This document shows positions 1 to 9,992 of a stretch of DNA of 36,064 nucleotides, one piece after another. The translations under genes and the position numbers were made by a program. The first letter of the stretch is position 1; the number at the start of each line of letters is the position of its first letter. The notes below the pieces were generated by a model. That model saw only the letters and a list, made by a program, of their open reading frames with translations, made no database searches and had not been told where the DNA came from. The stretch comes from Utricularia gibba (Eukaryota > Streptophyta > Magnoliopsida > Lamiales > Lentibulariaceae): assembly GCA_002189035.1 (NCBI GenBank), contig NEEC01000369.1, positions 1 to 36,064 of the forward strand, written 5' to 3'.

Positions 1-317
1 TTACGATATCACGTGCACCCCCACATGATTTTCAACAACTTACTTTATACTTGAGAAGGCGGTCTTGGGGTGCACCAAGAACGGGACAAAGGTCAGGTTT
101 GGCTTGCACCGAGAGTTAGTTGTAGCCCGGCAAATAAAGTGATGTATTTATTAACGTTCGGTTTTCGGAAGCTGCCTAAATGCTTTTTGAAAGAACATCT
201 TCTCTCGTTTTTTGGCGGCCAGTCTCGCTGGGAACTTGGTCTTTGACCCCGGTTCTGTATCGCTCATGGGGTCAATCGGATGTAAATCGATGAAAAAAAA
301 TGATGCATTTGTTTAAA
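1..317 (+). repeat. Representative type C unit
   Basis: Type C is marked in the front half by GAGAAGGCGGTC, GCACCAAGAACGGG and CGGCAAATAAAG. In the back half the marks are GCTGCCTAAATGC, TTTTTGAAAGAACATC, GACCCCGGTTCT, CATGGGGTCAATCGGATG and an A-tract (GATGAAAAAAAATG). Close copies start at 1539, 10302, 12145, 14605, 16171, 17723, 19267, 20809 and 22341. In the 5-unit HOR it always follows type D. The copies at 19267 and 20809 carry several small internal deletions. The type is clear from shared substitutions, not only from indels. Confidence 0.85.
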
Positions 318-3300
318 TTACGATATCACGTGCACCCACATCATTTTTTTCAACTACTTATACTTTCTTGGGGGGAGGAACCGGACGGTTTGCTGGCTTG
401 GGCGAAAGTAAGTTGTAGCCCGGCAAAGAAAGTGAAGTATTTATTAACGTTCGTTTTCGAGATTGCCTACATGGTTTTTCAAGGAACAACTTCTCCTTTA
501 GTGGCGGCCAGTCTCGCTAGGAACTTGGTCCGGGCCCTGATTCTTTATGGCTCAAGAGGACAAAAGGATGCAAATCGATGAATACAATGATGCATTTGTT
601 AAATTACGATATCACGTGCACCCCACATCATTTTTTCAACAACTTACTTTATACTTGAAGAGGCGGTCTTGGGGTGCACCTAGAACGGACAAAGGTCAGG
701 TTGGGCTTTGCCAGAGAGTAGTTGTAGCCCGGCAAAGAAAGTGATGTATTTATTAACGTTCGGTTTTCGGGTTGCCTACATGGTTTTTCAAGAAAAGCTT
801 CTCGTTTTGTGGCGGCTGCTCTCGCTGGGAACTTGGTCCGGGCCCCTGATTCTATATGGCTCATGAGGTCAACCAGATGCAAATCGATGAATATAATGAT
901 GCATTTGTTTAAATTACGATATCACGTGCACCCTACATCATTTTTTCAACAACTTACTTTATACTTGAGGAGGTGGTCTTGGGGGGCAAGAGGAACGGAC
1001 AAAGGTCAGCTAGGCTTGGGCGAAAGTAAGTTGTAGCCCGGCAAAGAAAGTGATGTATGTATTTACGTTCGGTTTTCGGGGTTGCTTACATGGTTTTTCA
1101 AGGAACAACTTCTCCTTTAGTGGCGGCCAGTCTCGCTAGGAACTTGGTCCGGGCCCTGATTCTTTATGGCTCATGAGGACAAAAGGATGCAAATCGATGA
1201 ATACAATGATGCATTTGTTTAAATTACGATATCACGTGCACCCACATCATTTTTTCAACAACTTACTTTATACTTGAAGAGGCGGTCTTGGGGTGCACCT
1301 AGAACGGGACAAAGGTCAGGTTGGGCTTTGCCAGAGAGTTAGTTGTAGCCCGGCAAAGAAAGTGATGTATTTATTAACGTTCGGTTTTCGGGGTTGCCTA
1401 CATGGTTTTTCAACGAAAAGCTTCTCGTTTTGTGGCGGCCGCTCTCGCAGGGAACTTGGTCCGGGCCCCCGATCTATATGGCTCATGAGGTCAACCAGAT
1501 GCAAATCGATGATGAAGACAAGCATGCTTTTTTTTTAATTACGATATCACGTGCACCCCACATGATTTTTTCAACAACTTACTTTATACTTGAGAAGGCG
1601 GTCTTGGGTGCACCAAGAACGGGACAAAGGTCAGGTTTGGCTTGGGCCGAAAGTAAGTTGTAGCCCGGCAAATAAAGTGATGTATTTATTAACGTTCGGT
1701 TTTCGGAAGCTGCCTAAATGCTTTTTGAAAGAACATCTTCTCGTTTTTTGGCGGCCAGTCTCGCTGGGAACTTGGTCCTTGACCCCGGTTCTATATCGTT
1801 CATGGGGTCAATCGGATGTAAATCGATGAAAAAAAATGATGCATTTGTTTAAATTACGATATCACGTGCACCCCACATGATTTTTTCAACAACTACTTTA
1901 TACTTGAGAGGTGGTCTTGGGGGGAAGAGGAACGGGAAAAAGGTCAGCTTAGGCTTGGCCGAAAGTAAGTTGTAGCCCGAAATAAAGTGATGTATTTATT
2001 AAGTTCGGTTTTCGGGGTTGCCTACATGGTTTTTCAAGGAACATCTTCTCGTTTTGTGGCGCCAGTCTCACTGGGAACTTGGTCCGGACCCCGATTCTTA
2101 TGGCTCATGGGTCAACCGGATGCAAATCGATGAAAAAATGATGCATTTGTTTAAATTACGATATCACGTGCACCCTACATGATTTTTTCAACAACTTACT
2201 TTATACTTGAGGGGGTGGTCTTGGGGGGCAAGAGGAACGGACAAAGGTCAGCATAGGCTTTGGCCGAAAGTAAGTTGTAGCCCGGCAAAGAAAGTGATGT
2301 ATTATTAACGTTCGGTTTTCGGGGTTGCTTACATGGTTTTTCAAGGAACAACTTCTCCTTTAGTGGCGGCCAGTCTCGCTAGGAACTTGGTCCGGGCCCT
2401 GATTCTTTATGGCTCATGAGGAAAAAGGATGCAAATCGATGAATACAATGATGCATTTGTTAAATTACGATATCACGTGCACCCTACATCATTTTTTCAA
2501 CAACTTACTTTATACTTGAGGAGGTGGTCTTGGGGGCAAGAGGAACCGGACAAAGGTCAGCTTAGGCTTGGCCGAAAGTAAGTTGTAGCCCGGCAAAGAA
2601 AGTGATGTATTTATTACGTTCGGTTTTCGGGGTTGCCTACATGGTTTTTCAAGGAACAGCTTCTCGTTTTGTGGCGGCCAGTCTCGCTAGGAACTTGGTC
2701 CGGCCCCTGATTCTTTATGGCTCAAGAGGACAAAAGGATGCAAATCGATGAATACAATGATGCATTTGTTTAAATTACGATATCACGTGCACCCCACATC
2801 ATTTTTTCAACAACTTACTTTATACTTGAAGAGGCGGTCTTGGGGTGCACCTAGAACGGGACAAAGGTCAGGTTGGGCTTTGCCAGAGAGTTAGTTGTAG
2901 CCCGGCAAAGAAAGTGATGTATTTATTAACGTTCGGTTTTCGGGGTTGCCTACATGGTTTTTCAACGAAAAGCTTCTCGTTTTGTGGCGGCCGCTCTCGC
3001 AGGGAACTTGGTCCGGGCCCCCGATGCTATATGGCTCATGAGGTCAACCAGATGCAAATCGATGAAGACAAGCATGCTTTTTTTAAATTACGATATCACG
3101 TGCAGCCCACATGATTTTTCAACAACTTACTTTATACTTGAGAAGGCGGTCTTGGGGTGCACCAAGAACGGACAAAGGTCAGGTTTGGCTTTGCCGAGAG
3201 TTAGTTGTAGCCCGGCAAAGAAAGTGATGTATTTATTAACGTTCGGTTTTCGGGTTGCCTACATGGTTTTTCAAGGAAAGCTTCTCGTTTTGTGGCGGCG

Positions 3301-3392
3301 CTCTCGCTGGGAACTTGGTCCGGCCCCCGATTCTATATGGCTCATGAGGTCAACCAGATGCAAATCGATGAAAAATGATGCATTTGTTTAAA

Positions 3393-3600
3393 TTACGATA
3401 TTTTTTGTAAGTTGTAGCCCGGCAAAGAAAGTGAAGTATTTATTAACGTTCGGTTTCGGGTTGCCTACATGGTTTTTCAAGGAACAACTTCTCCTTTAGT
3501 GGCGGCCAGTCTCGCTAGGAACTTGGTCCGGGCCCCGATTCTTTATGGCTCATGAGGACAAGGATGCAAATCGATGAATACAATGATGCATTTGTTTAAA
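3393..3600 (+). repeat. Internally deleted satellite unit (208 bp)
   Basis: This unit keeps only the first eight bases of the start block (TTACGATA). It then runs through six Ts directly into GTAAGTTGTAGCCCGG. About 100 bp are missing, including the CACGTG palindrome, the ACTTTATACTTG segment and the G-rich variable segment. The rest is type B (GAACAACTTCTCC, CTAGGAACTTGG, GAGGACAAGG). The T-run at the breakpoint could be what is left of the normal T-tract, which would mean two nearby deletions instead of one. It is the shortest unit in the array and the only one lacking CACGTG. Confidence 0.93.
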
Positions 3601-6600
3601 TTACGATATCACGTGCACCCCACATCATTTTTTCAACAACTTACTTTATACTTGAGAGGCGGTCTTGGGGTGCACCTAGAACGGGACAAAGGTCAGGTTG
3701 GGCTTTGCCAGAGAGTTAGTTGTAGCCCGGCAAAGAAAGTGATGTATTTATTAACGTTCGGTTTCGGGGTTGCCTACATGGTTTTTCAAGGAAAAGCTTC
3801 TCGTTTTGTGGCGGCTGCTCTCGCTGGAACTTGGTCCGGGCCCCGATTCTATATGGCTCATGAGGTCAACCAGATGCAAATCGATGAATACAATGATGCA
3901 TTTGTTTAAATTACGATATCACGTGCACCCTACATCATTTTTTCAACAACTTACTTTATACTTGAGGGTGGTCTTGGGGGGCAAGAGGAACGGACAAAGG
4001 TCAGCTAGGCTTTGGCCGAAAGTAAGTTGTAGCCCGGCAAAGAAAGTGATGTATTTATTAACGTTCGTTTTCGGGGTTGCCTACATGGTTTTTCAAGGAA
4101 CAATTCTCTTTGTGGCGGCCAGTCTCGCTAGGAACTTGGTCCGGGCCCCTGATTCTTTATGGCTCATGAGGACAAAAGGATGCAAATCGATGAATACAAT
4201 GATGCATTTGTTTAAATTACGATATCACGTGCACCCACATCATTTTTTCAACAACTTACTTTATACTTGAAGAGGCGGTCTTGGGTGCACCTAGAACGGG
4301 ACAAAGGTCAGGTTGGCTTTGCCGAAGTTAGTTGTAGCCCGGCAAAGAAAGTGATGTATTTATTAACGTTCGGTTTTCGGGTTGCCTACATGGTTTTTCA
4401 ACGAAAAGCTTCTCGTTTTGTGGCGGCCTCTCGCAGGGAACTTGGTCCGGGCCCCCGATTCTATATGGCTCATGAGGTCAACCAGATGCAAATCGATGAA
4501 GACAAGCATGCTTTTTTTTTAATTACGATATCACGTGCACCCACATGATTTTTTCAACAACTTACTTTATACTTGAGGAGGCGGTCTTGGGGTGGAACGG
4601 GACAAAGGTCAGGTTGGGCTTTGCGAAGTTAGTTGTAGCCCGGCAAAGAAAGTGATGTATTTATTAACGTTCGGTTTTCGGGGTTGCCACATGGTTTTTC
4701 AAGGAACAGCTTCTCGTTTTGTGGCGGCCAGTCTCGCTAGGAACTTGGTCCGGGCCCCCGATTCTTTATGGCATGAGGACAAAAGGATGCAAATCGATGA
4801 ATACAATGATGCATTTGTTTAAATTACGATATCACGTGCACCCCACATCATTTTTTCAACAACTACTTTATACTTGAAGAGGCGGTCTTGGGGTGCACCT
4901 AGAACGGGACAAAGGTCAGGTTGGCTTTGCCGAAGTTAGTTGTAGCCCGGCAAAGAAAGTGATGTATTTATTAACGTTCGGTTTTCGGGGTTGCCTACAT
5001 GGTTTTTCAAGAAAAGCTTCTCGTTTTGTGGCGGCCGCTCTCGCTGGGAACTTGGTCGGGCCCTGATCTAATGGCTCATGAGGTCAAAGATGCAAATCGA
5101 TGAAGACAAGCATGCTTTTTTTTAAATTACGATATCACGTGCACCCACATGATTTTTTCAACAACTTACTTTATACTTGAGAAGGCGGTCTTGGGGTGCA
5201 CCAAGAACGGGACAAAGGTCAGGTTGGCTTGGAAGTTAGTTGTAGCCCGGCAAAGAAAGTGATGTATTTATTAACGTTCGGTTTTCGGGCTGCCTATTTT
5301 TGAAGAACATCTCGTTTTTTTTGGCGGCCAGTCTCGCTGGGAACTTGGTCACCCCGGTTCTTATCATGGGGTCAATCGGATGCAAATCGATGAAAAAATG
5401 ATGCATTTGTTTAAATTACGATATCACGTGCACCCCACATCATTTTTTCAACAACGTACTTTATACTTGAGGAGGTGGTCTTGGGGGGGGGGAACCGGAC
5501 AAAGGTCATAGGCTTGGGCCGAAAGTAAGTTGTAGCCCGGCAAAGAAAGTGAAGTATTTATTAACGTTCGGTTTTCGGATTGCCTACATGGTTTTTCAAG
5601 GAACAACTTCTCCTTTAGTGGCGGCCAGTCTCGCTAGGAACTTGGTCCGGGCCCCTGATTCTTTATGGCTCATGAGGACAAAGGATGCAAATCGATGAAT
5701 ACAATGATGCATTTGTTTAAATTACGATATCACGTGCACCCCACATCATTTTTTCAACAACTTACTTTATACTTGAAAGGCGGTCTTGGGGTGCACCTAG
5801 AACGGGACAAAGGTCAGGTTGGGCTTTGCCAGAGAGTTGTTGTAGCCCGGCAAAGAAAGTGATGTATTTATTAACGTTCGGTTTTCGGGGTTGCCTACAT
5901 GGTTTTTCAAGAAAAGCTTCTCGTTTTGTGGCGGCCGCTCGCAGGGAACTTGGTCCGGGCCCCGATTCTATATGGCTCATGAGGTCAACCAGATGCAAAT
6001 CGATGAATACAAGATGCTTTTTTTTTAATTACGATATCACGTGCACCCACATCATTTTTTCAACAACTTACTTTATACTTGAGGAGGCGGTCTTGGGTGC
6101 ACCTGGAACGGGACAAAGGTCAGGTTGGCTTTTGCCAGAGAGTAGTTGTAGCCCGCAAAGAAAGTGATGTATTTATTAACGTTCGGTTTTCGGGGTTGCC
6201 TACATGGTTTTTCAAGAAAAGCTTCTCGTTTTGTGGCGGCCAGTCTCGCAGGGAACTTGGTCCGGGCCCCGATTCTTATGGCTCATGAGGTCAACCAGAT
6301 GCAAATCGATGAATACAAGATGCTTTTTTTTTTAAATTACGATATCACGTGCACCCCACATCATTTTTTCAACAACTTACTTTATACTTGAAGAGGCGGT
6401 CTTGGGGTGCACCTAGAACGGGACAAAGGTCAGGTTGGGCTTTGCCAGAGAGTTAGTTGTAGCCCGGCAAAGAAAGTGATGTATTTATTAACGTTCGGTT
6501 TTCGGGGTTGCCTACATGGTTTTTCAACGAAAAGCTTCTCGTTTTGTGGCGGCTGCTCTCGCTGGGAACTTGGTCCGGCCCCCGATGCTATATGGCTCAT

Positions 6601-7551
6601 GAGGTCAACCAGATGCAAATCGATGAAGACAAGCATGCTTTTTTTTTAAATTACGATATCACGTGCACCCCACATGATTTTTTCAACAACTTACTTTATA
6701 CTTGAGAAGGCGGTCTTGGGTGCACCAAGAACGGGACAAAGGTCAGGTTGGCTTGGGCCGAAAGTAAGTTGTAGCCCGGCAAAAAGTGATGTATTTATTA
6801 ACGTTCGGTTTTCGGGTGCCTAAATGGTTTTTGAAAGAACATCTTCTCGTTTTTTGGCGGCCAGTCTCGCTGGGAACTTGGTCCGACCCCGGTTCTATAT
6901 GTTCATGGGGTCAACGGATGCAAATCGATGAAAAAAAATGATGCATTTGTTTAAATTACGATATCACGTGCACCCACATCATTTTTTCAACAACTTACTT
7001 ATACTTGAGTCTTGGGGGAAACGGACAAAGGTCATAGGCTTGGGCCGAAAGTAAGTTGTAGCCCGGCAAAGAAAGTGATGTATTTATTAACGTTCGGTTT
7101 TCGGGTTGCCTACATGGTTTTTCAAGGAACAACTTCTCCTTTTGGCGGCCAGTCTCGCTAGGAACTTGGTCCGGGCCCCTGATTCTTTATGGCTCATGAG
7201 GACAAAAGGATGCAAATCGATGAATACAATGATGCATTTGTTAAATTACGATATCACGTGCACCCCACATCATTTTTTCAACACTTACTTTATACTTGAA
7301 GAGCGGTCTTGGGGTGCACCTAGAACGGGACAAAGGTCAGGTTGGGCTTTGCCAGAGAGTTAGTTGTAGCCCGGCAAAGAAAGTGATGTATTTATTAACG
7401 TTCGGTTTTCGGGTTGCCTACATGGTTTTTCAAGAAAAGCTTCTCGTTTTGTGGCGGCTGTCTCGCTGGGAACTTGGTCCGGGCCCGATTCTATATGGCT
7501 CATGAGGTCAACCAGATGCAAATCGATGAATAAATGATGCATTTGTTTAAA

Positions 7552-7863
7552 TTACGATATCACGTGCACCCACATCATTTTTTTTCAACAACTACTTTAT
7601 ACTTGAGGAGGTGGTCTTGGGGGGCAAGAGGAACCGGACAAAGGTCAGCTTAGGCTTGGGCCGAAAGTAAGTTGTAGCCCGGCAAAGAAAGTGATGTATG
7701 TATTAACGTTCGGTTTTCGGGGTGCCTACATGGTTTTTCAAGGAACAACTTCTCCTTTAGTGGCGGCCAGTCTCGCTAGGAACTTGGTCCGGGCCCTGAT
7801 TCTTTATGGCTCATGAGGACAAAAGGATGCAAATCGATGAATACAATGATGCATTTGTTTAAA
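7552..7863 (+). repeat. Representative type B unit
   Basis: Front-half marks: GAGGAGGTGGTC, GGGGGGCAAGAGGAACC, CAGCTTAGGCTTGGGCCG and AAAGTAAG. Back-half marks: AAGGAACAACTTCTCCTTTAG, GGCCAGTCTCGCTAGG, CCTGATTCTTTATGG, GAGGACAAAAGGATG and GAATACAATGATGC. Type B is the most abundant class. A sub-version that carries GAAGTATTT in place of GATGTATTT, often with GAGGTTGCC or GATTGCC, is found mainly in the B unit directly after a C unit (starts 318, 3393, 5416, 10612, 14920, 16481, 18030, 19564, 21104). That is a position-specific variant of the kind expected in a higher-order repeat. Confidence 0.85.
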
Positions 7864-8177
7864 TTACGATATCACGTGCACCCCACATCATTTTTTCAAC
7901 AACTTACTTTATACTTGAAGAGGCGGTCTTGGGGTGCACCTAGAACGGGACAAAGGTCAGGTTGGGCTTTGCCAGAGAGTTAGTTGTAGCCCGGCAAAGA
8001 AAGTGATGTATTTATTAACGTTCGGTTTTCGGGGTTGCCTACATGGTTTTTCAACGAAAAGCTTCTCGTTTTGTGGCGGCCGCTCTCGCAGGGAACTTGG
8101 TCCGGGCCCCCGATGCTATATGGCTCATGAGGTCAACCAGATGCAAATCGATGAAGACAAGCATGCTTTTTTTTTAA
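7864..8177 (+). repeat. Representative type D unit
   Basis: The front half is A-like: GAAGAGGCGGTC, GGTGCACCTAGAACGGG, GGGCTTTGCCAGAGAG. The back half has TCAACGAAAAGCTTCTCG, GCGGCCGCTCTCGCAGGG, GATGCTATATGG and the ending GAAGACAAGCATGC plus a T-run leading straight into the next unit. Close copies start at 1224, 2775, 9993, 11833, 13670 and 28482. A second version with GGCTGCTCTCGCTGGG and often GATCCTATATGG starts at 14294, 15858, 17411, 18954, 20498 and 22031. D units are the best-preserved class and the clearest landmark for the HOR period. Confidence 0.88.
7876..7939 (+). repeat. 10-bp inverted repeat inside a satellite unit (example)
   Basis: GTGCACCCCA at 7876-7885 is the exact reverse complement of TGGGGTGCAC at 7930-7939, with 44 bases between the arms. 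The same dyad, full or shortened to 8-9 bp, is present in most type A, C and D units, because they carry GGGGTGCACC in the variable segment. It is absent from type B units, which have GGGGGGCAAGAGG there. It could form a hairpin in single-stranded DNA or RNA. No function is shown. Confidence 0.8.
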
Positions 8178-9088
8178 TTACGATATCACGTGCAGCCCAC
8201 ATGATTTTTTCAACAACTTACTTTATACTTGAGGAGGCGGTCTTGGGGTGCACCTGGAACGGGATAAAGGTCAGGTTGGGTTTGCCAGAGAGTTAGTTGT
8301 AGCCCGCAAAGAAAGTGTTGTATTTATTAACGTTCGGTTTTCGGGGTTGCCTACATGGTTTTTCAAGAAAAGCTTCTCGTTTTGTGGCGGCCTCTCGCAG
8401 GGAACTTGGTCCGGGCCCCATGCTATATGGCTCATGAGGTCAAAGATGCAAATCGATGAAAAAGATGCTTTTTTTTAATTACGATATCACGTGCACCCAC
8501 ATCATTTTTTCAACAACTACTTTATACTTGAAGAGGCGGTCTTGGGGTGCACCTAACGGGACAAAGGTCAGGTTGGGCTTTGCCAGAAGTTAGTTGTAGC
8601 CCGGCAAAGAAAGTGATGTATTTATTAACGTTCGGTTTTCGGGGTTGCCTACATGGTTTTTCAAGAAAAGCTTCTCGTTTTGGCGGCTGCTCTCGCTGGA
8701 AACTTGGTCCGGGCCCCCGATTCTATATGGCTCATGAGGTCAACCAGATGCAAATCGATGAAACAAGATGCTTTTTTTTAAATTACGATATCACGTGCAC
8801 CCCACATGATTTTTTCAACAACTTACTTTATACTTGAGAAGGCGGTCTTGGGTGCACCAAGAACGGGACAAAGGTCAGGTTTGGCTTGGGCCGAAAGTAA
8901 GTTGTAGCCGCAAATAAAGTGATGTATTTATTAACGTTCGGTTTTCGGGCTGCCTAAATGGTTTTTGAAAGAACATCTTCTCGTTTTTGGGCGGCCAGTC
9001 TCGCTGGGAACTTGGTCCGACCCCGGTTCTATATGGCTCATGGGTCAAGGATGCAAATCGATGAAAAAAAATGATGCATTTGTTTAAA

Positions 9089-9386
9089 TTACGATATCAC
9101 GTGCACCCTACATGATTTTTTCAACAACTTACTTTATACTTGAGAGGTGGTCTTGGGGGGGAGAACGGGAAAAAGGTCAGCTTAGGCTTGGCCGAAAGTA
9201 AGTTGTAGCCCGCAAAAAAGTGATGTATTTATTAACGTTCGGTTTTCGGGGTTGCCTACATGGTTTTTCAAGGAACATTCTCGTTTTTGGCGGCCAGTCT
9301 CACTGGGAACTTGGTCCGGCCCCGATTCTTATGGCTCATGGGTCAACCGGATGCAAATCGATGAATAAATGATGCATTTGTTTAAA
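9089..9386 (+). repeat. Representative type E unit
   Basis: The front half is B-like (GAGAGGTGGTC, GGAAAAAGGTCAGC). The back half resembles type C without its most divergent bases: GGAACATTCTCG, GGCCAGTCTCACTGGG, CCCGATTCTTATGG, CATGGGTCAACCGGATG. The unit at 1854 is very similar. Units at 23559 and 25412 have an A-like front joined to an E-like back. Type E therefore looks intermediate or recombinant. Confidence 0.65.
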
Positions 9387-9992
9387 TTACGATATCACGT
9401 GCACCCTACATGATTTTTTCAACAACTTACTTTATACTTGAGGAGGTGGTCTTGGGGGCAAGGAACCGGACAAAGGTCAGCATAGGCTTTGGCCGAAAGT
9501 AAGTTGTAGCCCGGCAAAGAAAGTGATGTATTATTAACGTTCGGTTTTCGGGGTTGCTTACATGGTTTTTCAAGGAACAACTTCTCCTTTAGTGGCGGCC
9601 AGTCTCGCTAGGAACTTGGTCCGGGCCCCTGATTCTTTATGGCTCATGAGGACAAAAGATGCAAATCGATGAATACAATGATGCATTTGTTTAAATTACG
9701 ATATCACGTGCACCCACATCATTTTTTCAACAACTTACTTTATACTTGAGGAGGTGGTCTTGGGGGAACGGACAAAGGTCAGGTTGGCTTGCCGAAAGTA
9801 AGTTGTAGCCCGGCAAAGAAAGTGATGTATTTATTAACGTTCGGTTTTCGGGGTTGCCTACATGGTTTTTCAAGGAACAACTTCTCGTTTTGTGGCGGCC
9901 AGTCTCGCTAGGAACTTGGTCCGGCCCCTGATTCTTATGGCTCATGAGGACAAAAGGATGCAAATCGATGAACAATGATGCATTTGTTTAAA

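Larger units (their letters stand above)
1..9992 (+). repeat. Left part of array with mixed unit order (units 1-33)
   Basis: Unit starts: 1, 318, 604, 914, 1224, 1539, 1854, 2156, 2465, 2775, 3088, 3393, 3601, 3911, 4217, 4523, 4824, 5127, 5416, 5722, 6029, 6337, 6651, 6956, 7246, 7552, 7864, 8178, 8479, 8783, 9089, 9387, 9696. Types read roughly C B A B D | C E B B' D | C/A B(deleted) A B' D | G/B' D C B A/D G | D C B A B | D G A C E B B'. The 5-unit order D-C-B-A-B seen further right appears once intact here, at 6337-7863, and in rotated form at 1-1538. There is no regular HOR over this stretch. This suggests several rearrangements, or an older part of the array. Confidence 0.8.

Noticed and set aside
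1372-1400. Possible CENP-B-box-like motif in the conserved core (ACGTTCGGTTTTCGGGG).
   Set aside because: It has TTCG and a later G-run, but the required A and CGGG spacing of the CENP-B box core is not met, and the CENP-B box is mainly a mammalian feature.
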